DNA of 35,926 bases from Prorocentrum cordatum (Eukaryota; Sar; Dinophyceae; Prorocentrales; Prorocentraceae). Positions 27,704 through 35,926 of the stretch are shown piece by piece. Location: NCBI GenBank assembly GCA_963575745.1, contig CAUYUJ010018489.1, positions 97,501-133,426 of the forward strand, read 5' to 3'. Position 1 is the first letter of the stretch, and every line of letters begins with the position of its first letter. The notes beneath the pieces are model-generated. The model was not told where the DNA came from. It ran no database searches and worked only from the letters and a program-made list of their open reading frames with translations. Position numbers and translations under genes: made by a program.

Positions 27704-28085
27704 CTTCATTGAGGAATGAAAGAACGCCCCTACCATAGGTTATAAGTGCATGGTCTGTACACCTCCCGGGGGCTTCCAAAGGCCAGAAAGCCGTCAGGAC
27801 GCCGGGCGACACGCGCGGCACGCAGGGCTTACTCTGTCCGCAGACAGGAGGCTCAGCGCACAGCGCCTCGTAAACCAGGGCAGGGGCGTTTCTTGCGCCC
27901 TTGACTTTAGGGGAGCCAGAGACGGCATGAACATACACTTTCGCCGCGTGGATTTCTTGGATCTGCGCTGGACCCCCCCCTGCCTAGCGCGCGGGGCGCC
28001 TCCCGGGGGGGCCCAGCGCCAATCCAAGAAGGCCGCGCGGATCTCCGAAAGCTTCAGGTTCATGCATTCTTCTCTCCGTCGAGTC
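27704..28085 (-). other. Intron with foldback element; probable GA donor
   Basis: The exon contents require a junction SEGE|DATA. At the donor side the sequence is GGCGAG|GACTCGACGG, and at the acceptor ATGAAG|GACGCGACCG. Both sides therefore share a near-duplicate (AGGAC-CGAC-G). With phase 0 the donor dinucleotide is GA, one of the non-GT donors known from dinoflagellates. Inside, 27945-28040 forms a foldback: CCGCGCGGCCTTCTTGGATT pairs with the complement of the CCGCGTGGATTTCTTGGATC arm, around a GC-rich core. Confidence 0.6.
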
Positions 28086-28238
28086 CTCGCCCTCGCTGGT
28101 GACCCGAATCCCGCTCTCGAGCGTGTCCGAGCAGATGGCGAGCTCGCCTATGCGATCCTTCTGCTGCGGGCTCAGGCCGTCGAAGAGCGGGATGCCGTCC
28201 AGGAACTTGCGGTTCTCGGCCCCCCGGCGCTTGGTAAC
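28086..28238 (-). CDS. PKG-like gene (probable): upstream cyclic-nucleotide-domain exon
   Basis: An exon of 51 codons, phase 0, after an AG|G acceptor (GCAGAG|GTTACC). It reads VTKRRGAENRKFLDGIPLF, then DGLSPQQKDRIGELAICSD and TLESGIRVTSEGE. The F-L-x-x-I-P-L-F-x-x-L-S pattern, the helix after it and the GE at the end are the N-terminal half of a cyclic-nucleotide-binding domain, continued by the exon at 27644-27703. Same strand, same phase and same acceptor type as the kinase exons 10 kb downstream suggest CNB-A or CNB-B of that gene. A separate gene or fragment is the alternative. Confidence 0.75.
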
Positions 28239-28271
28239 CTCTGCACGCTTCCGAGGACACACCCACCCCCC

Positions 28272-28326
28272 TGCCATCGCTCGGACGTCCATTCCCTGTG
28301 TTTTTTCGGTTTCGTGCGTGTTTTTT
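28272..28326 (+). mobile_element. Left half of the 3675-type TIR element, cut by the assembly gap
   Basis: GCCATCGCTCGGACGTCCAT followed by TCCCTGTGTTTTTTCGGTTT and CGTGCGTGTTTTTT matches 3677-3733 almost base for base, then meets the N run. It lies just upstream of the cyclic-nucleotide exon on the minus strand, so the element is probably in an intron. Confidence 0.85.
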
Positions 28327-28426
28327 NNNNNNNNNNNNNNNNNNNNNNNNNNNNNNNNNNNNNNNNNNNNNNNNNNNNNNNNNNNNNNNNNNNNNNNNNN
28401 NNNNNNNNNNNNNNNNNNNNNNNNNN
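28327..28426. other. Assembly gap, 100 N
   Basis: Exactly 100 N, a conventional placeholder of unknown true size, between a T run of a TIR element and a (GAT)n tract. Sequence and spacing across it cannot be trusted. Confidence 1.
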
Positions 28427-28508
<82 letters not shown>

Positions 28509-28574
28509 CTGTATGATGATGATGATGATGAGGAGGAGGAGGAGGAGGAGGAGGAGGAGGAGGAGGAGGAGGAG
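28427..28574 (+). repeat. (GAT)n then (GAG)n
   Basis: About 100 bp of GAT with one CTGTAT interruption, followed by about 45 bp of GAG. The low complexity explains the assembly break. Confidence 0.95.
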
Positions 28575-28639
28575 AGAACGGGGATTGTGGCGGCCCTCGC
28601 CTTTCTCATGGTGTTTTCGTATGGTTTTCCGAAGGTTAT

Positions 28640-28900
28640 CGCATCCTTCCTCCTCTTCCTCCTCCTCTTCCTCCTCGTCCTCCTCTTCTCCTCCTTCTCT
28701 CTCCTCCTCTTCCTCCGCCTCCTCACCCTCGCACAACTCCTCGTCGTCCTCCTCCCCCTCCCAGAAGGAGCACTGGCTTTTTTTCCCAACCTTCCTATGG
28801 CTGGGTACTCGTTTTGAATAGAGCAGTGTGGTCGCCCCGTCCTCCTTCTCTCCTCCTCCCCCCTCCTCCCCTCCTCCTCTCCTATCTCCTGTGTTCCCCT
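28640..28900 (+). repeat. (CTC)n-rich tracts
   Basis: Two pyrimidine-rich tracts (about 28645-28770 and 28838-28905) with a short unique sequence between them. No gene is present. Confidence 0.85.
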
Positions 28901-28928
28901 CTCCTCTTCTCTCGTGCCGTCGGGCTGC

Positions 28929-30628
28929 GATCTGCGCAACTGTCGCCACTTTCGTGAGCTCCTGGGAGGCCCAGCGGAGGTGGGTCCCACGCGGATCACC
29001 TCGGTAGCTCGGCGCCCCCTGGGGGGCTTGCGATCTGCGCAACTGTCGCCACTTTCGTAAGCTCCTGGGAGGCCCAGCGGAGGTGGGTCCCACGCGGATC
29101 ACCTCGGTAGCTCGGCGCCCCCTGGGGGGCTTGCGATCTGCGCAACTGTCGCCACTTTCGTAAGCTCCTGGGAGGCCCAGCGGAGGTGGATCCCACGCGG
29201 ATCACCTCGGTAGCTCGCCGCCCCCTGGGAGGCTTGAGATCTGCGCAACTGTCGCCACTTTCGTGGGCTCGTGGGAGGCCCAGCGGAGGTGGGTCCCACG
29301 CGGGTCACCTCGGTAGCTCGCCGCCCCCTGTGGGGGCTTGCGATCTGCGCAACTGTCGCCACTTTCGTGGGCTCCTGGGAGGCCCAGCGGAGGTGGGTCC
29401 CACGCGGATCACCTCGGTAGCTCGCCGCCCCCTGGGGGGCTTGCGATCTGCGCAACCGTCGCCACTTTCGTGGGCTGCTGGGAGGCCCAGCGGAGGTGGG
29501 TCCCACGCGGGCCACCTCGAGACCTCGCCGCCCCTTGGGGGGCTTGCGATCTGCGCAACCGTTGCCACTTTCGTGGGCTCCTGGGAGGCCCAGCGGAGGT
29601 ACGTCCAACGCGGACCACCTCGGTAGCTCGCCGCCCCCTGGGGGGCTTGAGATCTGCGCAACTGTCGCCACTTTCGTGGGCTCCTGGGAGGCCCAACGGA
29701 GGTGGGTCCCACGCGGATCACCTCGGTAGCTCGCCGCCCCCTGGGGGTTGCGATCTGCGCAGCTGTCGCCGCTTTCGTGGGCTACTGGGAGGCCCAGCGG
29801 AGGTGGGTCCCACGCGGACCACCTCGAGACTTCGCGGCGGGGGGCTGCGATCTGCGCAACTGTCGTCGCTTTCGTGGGCTCCTGGGAGGTCCGACGAAGG
29901 TGCGTCCCACGCGGACCACCTCAGGACCTCGCGGCGCCCTGGGGGGTTGCGATCTGCGCAACTGTCGCCACTTTCGTAAGCTCCTGGGAGGTCCAGCGGA
30001 GGTACGTCCCACGCGGACCACCTCGAGACCCTGCGGCGCCCTGGGGTGCTACGATCTGCGCAACTGTCGCCGCTTTCGTGGGCTCCTGGGAGGCCCAGCG
30101 GAAGTACGTCACACGCGGACCACCTCGAGACCTCGCGGCGCCCTGGGGGGCTGCGATCTGCGCAACTGTCGCCACTCTCGTGGGCTACTGGGAGGCACAG
30201 CGGAGGTACGTCCCACGCGGACCACCTCGAGACCTCGCGGCGCCCCCTGGGGGGCTGCGATCTGCGCAACTGTCGCCTTTCGTGGGCTCCTGGGAGGCCC
30301 AGCGGAAGTACGTCACACGCGGACCATCTCGAGAACTCGCGGCGCCCTGGGGGCTGCGAGCTGCGCAACTGTCGCCGCTTTCGTGGGCTCCTGGGAGGTC
30401 CAGCGGAGGTATGTCCCACGCGGACCACCTCGAGACTTCGCGGCGCCCTGAGGGGCTGCGATCTGCGCAACTGTCGCCACTTTCGTTGGCTCCTGGGAGG
30501 CCCAGCGGAGGTACGTCCCACGCGGACCAACTCGAGACCTCGCGGTGCCCTGGGGGGCTGCGATCTGTGCACCTGTCGCCACTTTCGTGGGCTCCTGGGA
30601 TGCCTAGCAGAGGTACGTCTTACGCGTT
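28929..30628 (+). repeat. Satellite array, 17 units of about 103 bp
   Basis: Each unit begins GATCTGCGCAACTGTCGCC and contains TTTCGTGGGCTCCTGGGAGG, then CAGCGGAGGT and CCCACGCGGA. Unit starts: 28929, 29032, 29135, 29238, 29342, 29445, 29548, 29651, 29752, 29849, 29951, 30053, 30155, 30259, 30358, 30460 and 30562. The first nine are mostly 103 bp with TCACCTCGGTAGCTCG. The later ones are mostly 102 bp with CCACCTCGAGACCTCGCGG. The long open frames on both strands exist because the unit lacks stops, so a protein is not inferred. Confidence 0.95.
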
Positions 30629-30884
30629 GCCGCTGCTCTTCTTGCTGCGCTGTTCTGAATTCACTGATGGGTGCTCTTTTTCCGCACTGCGGGTTTTTCA
30701 GCATGCCCGTCAGCATTGAGTGGTCCCGAATGTAACCACCACATGTATGGAAAGGGTTGGGTACGTCGCAGGGTAAGTTTGTTTTGCCCCCCGAAAAAAC
30801 TGGCGTCGTCCCACCATGTGTATGTGTGTGTGTATGTGTGGTGGGTGGGAGTGGATGGGTGGGTGGGAGAAAAAACTTTTGTGG
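30629..30884. other. Unique spacer between satellite and composite repeat
   Basis: About 250 bp that includes a short GT-rich stretch (TGTGTATGTGTGTGTGTATG) and GGGTGGGTGGGAG. No gene or RNA is recognised. Confidence 0.6.
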
Positions 30885-31500
30885 TGCTTTCCAATGAAAT
30901 CCGTCTGTGTGAATTTCCAATCGAATCCCTTTGGGGTGTTTTCCAATGGACTCCTGTTGATAAGCGTTCCAATGGAATTCCCTTTGCGGCGCTTTCCAAA
31001 AGATTCCCGGTGTGAAGTTTTCCCATATAATCCGCTTTGTGGTGTCACCAAAGGATTCCATCTGTGACGGTTTCCAATTTAATGCCGTTGTAGCGCTTTC
31101 CAATTTATTCCTGTTGAGAAGCTTTCCAATCGAATCTCTTCGTAGTGCTTCCCAATGGATTCCGACTGCGAGGCTTTCCAATCGAATCGCTTTGTGGTGC
31201 TTTCCAACGGGTTCCTTTTGTGATGGTTCCCTGTGGGGGTTCCTTGTGGAGCTGTCGAGAGGATTCCTGTTGTGACGTTTTCCAATAGAACCCCCTTGCG
31301 GCGCGTTCCAAAGGATTTCAACTGCGAGGATTTCCTGTAGAATCCCTTTGTGGTGCTTTTCAACGCACCCTTGCTGCGAGGCTTTCCAATCGAATCTTCG
31401 TGTGGTGCTTTCCAAAGGAGTCCTGTCGTGAGGCTTCCCAATAGAATCCCCCTGGGGCGCTATCCAAAATATTCCTGTTGTGAGGCTTTCCAATATTCGC
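30885..31500 (+). repeat. Repeat A, block 1 (GTGGTGCTTTCCAA type, ~29-bp half-units)
   Basis: Diverged short units alternate between GTGGTGCTTTCCAAnGGATT and GTGAGGCTTTCCAATnGAAT, giving a period near 29 bp and a double period near 58 bp. About 20 half-units are present. The minus-strand frame running through it into the satellite is a by-product. Confidence 0.9.
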
Positions 31501-31679
31501 CAGCCCAACGGGCCAGAGGCGTGCTAAGATCTCAGGTAACTGGTCAACAATATTTCTATTTCGCGCGCGCGGGGCGGCCTCTGGGGGTCCCCCGGCAAAA
31601 AGTATCCCGACCGCAGCCCGACCAGGTCTACTCAGAGATGGTTTTGAGGGCCTTTTTTCGACACCCCTCACGAGGATCG

Positions 31680-31855
31680 TGGCCTACCCCGCCCTAAGAG
31701 GCCCCCAAGAGCCCCCCAAGAGGCCCAAGGGGGCCCCAAGACGCCGCCAAGGAGCCCCATGAGACCCCCAAGAGGCCCCCAAGAGGCCCCTAGGAGGCTC
31801 CAAAGAGGCCCCCAAGAGGCTTCAAAGAGGCCCCATAGAGCGCTCGAGGGCCGGC
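31680..31855 (+). repeat. Repeat B, block 1 (CAAGAGGCCCC type, ~12 bp)
   Basis: Degenerate tandem copies of CAAGAGGCCCC with GGAGCCCC and GGGGCCCC variants, between two blocks of repeat A. A shorter block of the same type is at about 34150-34250. Confidence 0.85.
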
Positions 31856-31869
31856 GGAATGAGCGAAGC

Positions 31870-32470
31870 GATTAGATAATCTCTTTGTGGTGCTTTCCAA
31901 CGGATCATGTTTTGTGCGACTTTCACATCGGAGCCCTCAATTGTGCTTCCAAACCGTTTTTCTGGTGTGAGGCTTTCCCATGGAATCCCTGTGTGATGAT
32001 TTCCAACCGATTCCCACTGTGACGGTTTCCAATATAATACCGTTGTGGTGCTTTCCGAAGAACTCCTGTTTTGAGGCTTTCCAATCGAAACTCTTGTTGG
32101 TGCTTTCCAAGGGGTTCCGCTTGTGAGGCTTTCCAATCTAATCTCTTTGTGGTGCTTTCCAAAGGATTAGTTTGTGTTGCTTCCTCGTGGTGCTTACCTA
32201 GGGATTCCTGTTGTGACGTTTTCCAATAGACCCCCCTTGCGGCGCGTTCCAAAGGATTTCCATTTTGAGGATTTCCCGTGAAATCTCGCTGTGAAGCTTT
32301 CCAACGGATCCTCGTTGCGAAGCTTTTCGATCGAAACTCTGTGTGGTACTTTCCAAAGGAGGCCTGTCGTGAGGCTTTCCAGTAGAGTTCCTCTGCGGCG
32401 CTATCCAAAGGAATCATGTTAAAAGGTTTCCTGACTGAAGCCCTCTGTGTTACTTTCCGATGTATTCTTT
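31870..32470 (+). repeat. Repeat A, block 2
   Basis: Same ~29-bp units as 30885-31500. Its beginning (GAGCCCTCAATTGTGCTTCC, then TTTTCTGGTG) is also the beginning of block 3 at about 34450, so the blocks share internal order as well as unit type. Confidence 0.9.
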
Positions 32471-32980
32471 TTCCCATATCCTAAGATGGGGTTCTTGTTA
32501 TTAATTGGACGCCTCCTACTCCTTCCTCCTCTTCTTCTTCTCCTCCTCCTCATCCTCCTCATACCCAGACTTACTCATACACAGACCTACTCATACCAAT
32601 ACCTAATCATACGCAGACTTCTTCATGACACAGTAAGTTCACACCCACCCAAATCCACACCCAGTCACAATCATATCCGCTCCCACTTGTACTCGCGTGC
32701 ATTCTTCGCGGTACAGCTCGTTTCCTCCCGCTTGGACTTACTCATGCTCAGATATACTCATACCCAGACTTACTCATACACAAACTTACTAATACTCAGA
32801 CCTACTCATACTTAGACCCACTCATGCTCGGACTTACTCATGCTGAGACTCACTCATACCCAGACTTCCTCATACTCAGACTCGTTCCCAGACGTACTCA
32901 TATACAGACTGACTCCTACTCAGACCTCCTCATACTCAGACCTTCTGATTGTCTGGCTTACTCAACACCCAACATATTGT
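32463..32980 (+). repeat. Repeat C, block 1 (TTACTCATACNCAGAC type), with header
   Basis: A header (CCCATATCCTAAGATGGGGT, then TTGGACGCCTCCTACTCC) and a short (CTC)n lead into degenerate 16-18 bp units, TTACTCATACCCAGAC. The block ends TTGTCTGGCTTACTCAACAC. The same header, units and end recur at 33712-34010. Confidence 0.88.
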
Positions 32981-33710
32981 GAGGATGTCTCAGGCGGGGC
33001 GATGGTTTCAGCACCTCCAAGGGGAGCCGCCAAGGGTGTCTCCACGGTCCCGTTCGTGGCCGTTTTGTGGGGTTGTCTCAGGCGGTCTGCCTGTTTTCTG
33101 TCTCAGCATCCTCGGCTATCAGAGCAGATTTTGAGGATGTCTCAAGCGGGGCGCTGGTTTCAGCACCCTAAGGGGAGCCGCCAGGGTGTGTTTTCACGGT
33201 CCCGTTTGCAGCAACTTTGTTGGGATGTCTCAAGCGGTTTGCCTGTTTTCTGTCTCAACATCCTTGGCTATCAGAACAGATCCTGAGGATGCCTCAGGCG
33301 GGGTGCTGATTTCCGCACCTCCAAAGGAAGCCGCCAAGGGTGTTTTCACGGTCCCGTTCGTAGCAATGTTGTGGGGATGTCTCAGGCGGCCCGCCTGTGT
33401 TCTGTCTCAACGTCCTTGGCTATCAGAGCAGATTCTGAGGATGTCTCAGGCGGGGCGCTGGTTTCAGCACCCCCAAGGGGCGCCGCCAAGGGTGTTTTCA
33501 CGGTCCCGTGCGTGGCCGTTTGTGGGTGTGTCTCAGGGGGCTTGCCTGCGTTCTGCCTCAACACCCTTGGCTACCAGGATAGATTTTGAGGATGTCTCAA
33601 GCGGGGCGCTGGTTTCAGCGACCCCCCCCAAGGGAACCGCCAAGGGTGTTTTCACGGTCCCGTTCGTGGCCGTGTTGTGGGGATGTCTATAGCGGTTTGC
33701 TTGTTTCATG
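32981..33710 (+). repeat. Repeat D, block 1: five units of about 152 bp
   Basis: Units start GAGGATGTCTCAGGCGGGGC at 32981, 33133, 33285, 33437 and 33588. Each has CCGCCAAGGGTGT, TTTCACGGTCCCGTTCG and GTGTCTCAACATCCTTGG-type landmarks. Each unit contains GGATGTCTCA twice, about 90 bp apart, so it arose from a shorter half. The last unit is cut where repeat C restarts. Confidence 0.93.
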
Positions 33711-34150
33711 TTTCCCCATATCCTACGGTGGGGTTCTTGTTATTACTTGGACGCCTCCTACTCCTCCTTCCTCTTCGTCTCCTCCTCCTCCTCCTCCTTC
33801 TCCTCCTCTTTATACCTAGACTTACTCATTCACAGACTTACTGATACGCAGACCTGATCATATTAGCTTACTCAGACTCAGACCTGCTCATGCCCAGACC
33901 TACTCATACTCAGACTTACTCATGCTGAGACCCACTCATACCCAGGCTCACTCATACTCAGACCTTCTCATTGTCTGACTTATTCAACACACAGCCGAGT
34001 GTGAGGATGTCCCAGGCGGGGCGCTGGTTTCAGCACCCCGAAGGGGAGCCGCCAAGGGGTACGACACGGTCCCGTTCGCGGCCGCTTTGTGGGGATGTTT
34101 CAAACGGTTTGCATGTTTTCTGTCTCAACGTCTGTTGCTATATATTGGGC
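33711..34150 (+). repeat. Second C-D composite (header, repeat C, one D unit)
   Basis: The header CCCATATCCTACGGTGGGGT, a (CTC)n, repeat C units and one D unit from 34013 repeat the order of 32463-33150 with the same junction wording (TTGTCTGACTTATTCAACAC). This shows duplication of the whole composite rather than independent growth. Confidence 0.88.
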
Positions 34151-34260
34151 CTCTCCTGGGGCACGAACCCTCCCTAGGAGGTCCCAGGAGGCCCCAAGCG
34201 GCCCCTGGAGGCCCCAGGAAGCCCCAATAGGTTCAGGAGGCCCCAGGCTCATGTGCATAG
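34150..34260 (+). repeat. Repeat B, block 2
   Basis: Short run of AGGAGGCCCCAAGCGGCCCC-like units, as in 31680-31855, and again just upstream of a repeat A block. Confidence 0.75.
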
Positions 34261-34429
34261 CCGCGCTTGTACTACTGAGGCTCATTCACTCCAATTCATT
34301 CGCAGTTAGATTCATGACCAGACCGTCACAACTGAAGCCCGTCTATGTTCGAAAACTCTTGCGCCTAGACGTTCACGGCGGACAGGTCCATGCGAATAGA
34401 TGCACATATGGGGAGCTCCACGCAGTGAA

Positions 34430-35240
34430 TAATGTTTGTGCGGCTTCCCAATAAGAGCCCTCAGCTGTGCTTCCAAAAAGGTTTTCTGGTGCGGGGCTTC
34501 CCCAGGGAATCCCTCTGTGGTGCTTTCCGATGGGCTCCTTTTTGTGCGGCTTCCCAATAGGAACCCCTTAGTGGCGCTTTCCAATTCAATAGAGTCCCTG
34601 CGTGGTGCTTTCCCAAACAACTTGTTTGTGGTACTTTCCAAGAGGAGCCCGTCCTATCGTTTTCCAGTGTATTCCTCTTGTGAGGTTTTTCACTCGGAAT
34701 TCTTCGTGCTGCTTTCCGAAGGATTTCTCTTGTGAGGCTTTCCATTCCAATCCCGGTGTGGTGTTTTCCAAAGGATTCCTGTTGCCAGGCGCTCTGGTAG
34801 AACCCATGTTGTTGCGACGTTCGGCAGATCTCTATTGCGAGGCCGTCCAAGAAAACCGGTTAGATTCCTGGTCAAAGGGTTCAAATAGTTTGTTCCCGAA
34901 GAATCCTTCTGGGTCGCTTTCCAAAGGATTTCAACTATGATTGTTTCTAACAACATGCGCGCTGCCAGGCAGCGTTTTCCAGATTATCTCTGTTGTGAGG
35001 CCATACCATGGAATTCCTGCGTAGCATGTCGCACAGTGTTCCAAGCCCGAGGCTCTCGAATCTAATATCTTGTGTTGTCCAAAGGGTTCCTCCTGTGACG
35101 CGTCCCAATAGAAGCCCTCAGCAGTGCTTTCCAAACGGCTCCGATTATGAGGCTTACCGATATACTCGTCTGGTAATGATTCCCAGCGGATTCCTGTTGC
35201 GAGGACATAGAATATCTTTGCTCCGCGTTCCAGAAATATT
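34430..35240 (+). repeat. Repeat A, block 3
   Basis: Again ~29-bp units around TTTCCAA, more diverged toward the 3' end. It starts with the same phase-specific words as block 2 (GAGCCCTCAGCTGTGCTTCC, then TTTTCTGGTG). Confidence 0.88.
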
Positions 35241-35297
35241 CGCTTATGATGCTTTAGGATGGAGATGCATATCATGTGTACGTGAGTGTGTTTGTGT

Positions 35298-35605
35298 GAG
35301 AGAGGGAGAGAGAGAGAGAGAGAGGCAAAGGGAGACAGCGAAAGAGGAATTGTAGGACAATGATGAAGACAAGTCTGAAAGCACGTAACAACTCATCTGA
35401 CAACAGTCCAGTCCCATGCTGTTTGGCACAGGGCTGGAGTTCCGAGGACCATGATCAGGGGGTATTTTTCGGTGAAGAGGCCGGCCAAGAGTGGTATATA
35501 TAGAGAGAGGGAGAGAGAGATACAAAGAGAGAGAGGGGGGAGAGAAGGAGAGAGAGAGAGGGACAGGGAGAGAGAGCGAGAGAGAGAGAGAGAGAGATAT
35601 GGGCA
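35298..35605 (+). repeat. (GA)n-rich tracts
   Basis: Two GA runs (about 35298-35345 and 35500-35600) separated by about 150 bp of unique sequence with no recognised gene. Confidence 0.93.
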
Positions 35606-35699
35606 ACACAACTGTGAAAGATCACTGTACAGAGAAGAGCAAAGCACGGCACCACTTAAAAACCATTCCAACCAGCGAGGGCCGCCACACCCCCCTGGC

Positions 35700-35926
35700 G
35701 TCGAGGAGGAAGGGGGGGGAGGGGAGGAGGCTGAGGACGAGGATGATGATGCTGCTGATGATGATGCTGATGATGATGATGATGAGGAGGCTGAGGAAGA
35801 GGAGAAGGAGGCTGAGAAGAGGAAGAGGAGGAGGAGGAGAAGGAGGAGGAGGAGGAGGAGGATGGGGAGGAGAGGAGGAGGATGAGGAGGAGACGGAGCA
35901 GGAGAAGGAGGAGGAGGAGAAGGAGG
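35700..35926 (+). repeat. AGG/GAT/GAGGA purine-rich tract to window end
   Basis: A mixture of GAGGA, GATGAT and AGG repeats, purine on the plus strand, continuing beyond the window. Frames across it (poly-Asp/Glu/Arg) are artefacts. Confidence 0.93.

Noticed and set aside
28298-28516. Frames crossing the N run (poly-X then poly-Asp or poly-Met)
   Set aside because: They are artefacts of unknown bases and a (GAT)n tract.
28929-30628. CRISPR array
   Set aside because: The repeats are ~103 bp, contiguous and without spacers, in a eukaryotic genome. It is a satellite.
29718-31508. Long minus-strand open frame (596 codons) over the satellite and repeat A
   Set aside because: It is made entirely of repeat units that happen to lack stops. 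Plus-strand frames are equally long there, and the frame crosses between unrelated repeat types.
1-35926. tRNA, rRNA or spliced-leader RNA genes
   Set aside because: No cloverleaf with conserved A and B boxes and no rRNA words were noticed. The only leader-like sequence is the relict fused to the LINE, without a following donor.

Overview
This is nuclear DNA of a dinoflagellate. Four things say so. A near-perfect relict of the dinoflagellate spliced leader lies at 24890-24911 (20 of 22 bases). A split protein-kinase gene has short, repeat-derived introns whose acceptors all read AG|G. That gene follows the alveolate PKG plan: a degenerate cyclic-nucleotide domain, then an intact one, then an AGC kinase. 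Most of the window is made of decayed retroelements, foldback/TIR elements, satellites and long (AGG)n/(CTC)n tracts. Local GC runs from about 50% (first 6 kb, last 5 kb) to very high (7.3-16 kb). The species cannot be fixed from the sequence.

Layout. 1-2200: no recognisable gene; a short repeat occurs three times. 2206-6116 (+): a frameshifted, unrecognised coding tract interrupted by a 128-bp TIR element, an in-frame TGA and an (AGG)n tract. 6281-7360: partial tandem array of a ~450-540 bp unit. 7342-10505 (-): GC-rich, poorly supported coding tract. 10690-12700: dispersed repeats, two large (AGG)n tracts and a Tc1/mariner-like MITE. 13732-14284: a MITE flanked by long direct repeats, then a nested palindrome. 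14421-17761 (-): four well-defined, all phase-0 exons of a cGMP-dependent-kinase-like gene ending in two EF-hands. 18263-19125 (-): unrecognised coding sequence. 19418-24911 (-): a decayed APE-type LINE with the spliced-leader relict at its 5' end. 25000-27600: simple repeats and a second MITE copy. 27644-28238 (-): two further cyclic-nucleotide-domain exons, plausibly the upstream part of the same kinase gene. 28327-28426: 100-base assembly gap. 28929-30628: a 17-copy, ~103-bp satellite. 30885-35240: a composite higher-order repeat built from four repeat types. The end is (GA)n and GAGGA-rich sequence.

How the parts relate. The kinase gene is the only clearly functional protein-coding unit. 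If the 28-kb exons belong to it, it spans at least 14 kb on the minus strand and the LINE lies in one of its introns. Three of its four visible introns carry inverted-repeat elements, and in two cases the element ends or their flanking duplications coincide with splice sites. This is the pattern expected of introners (intron-making transposons). The LINE's spliced leader indicates that its RNA was trans-spliced before being reverse-transcribed.
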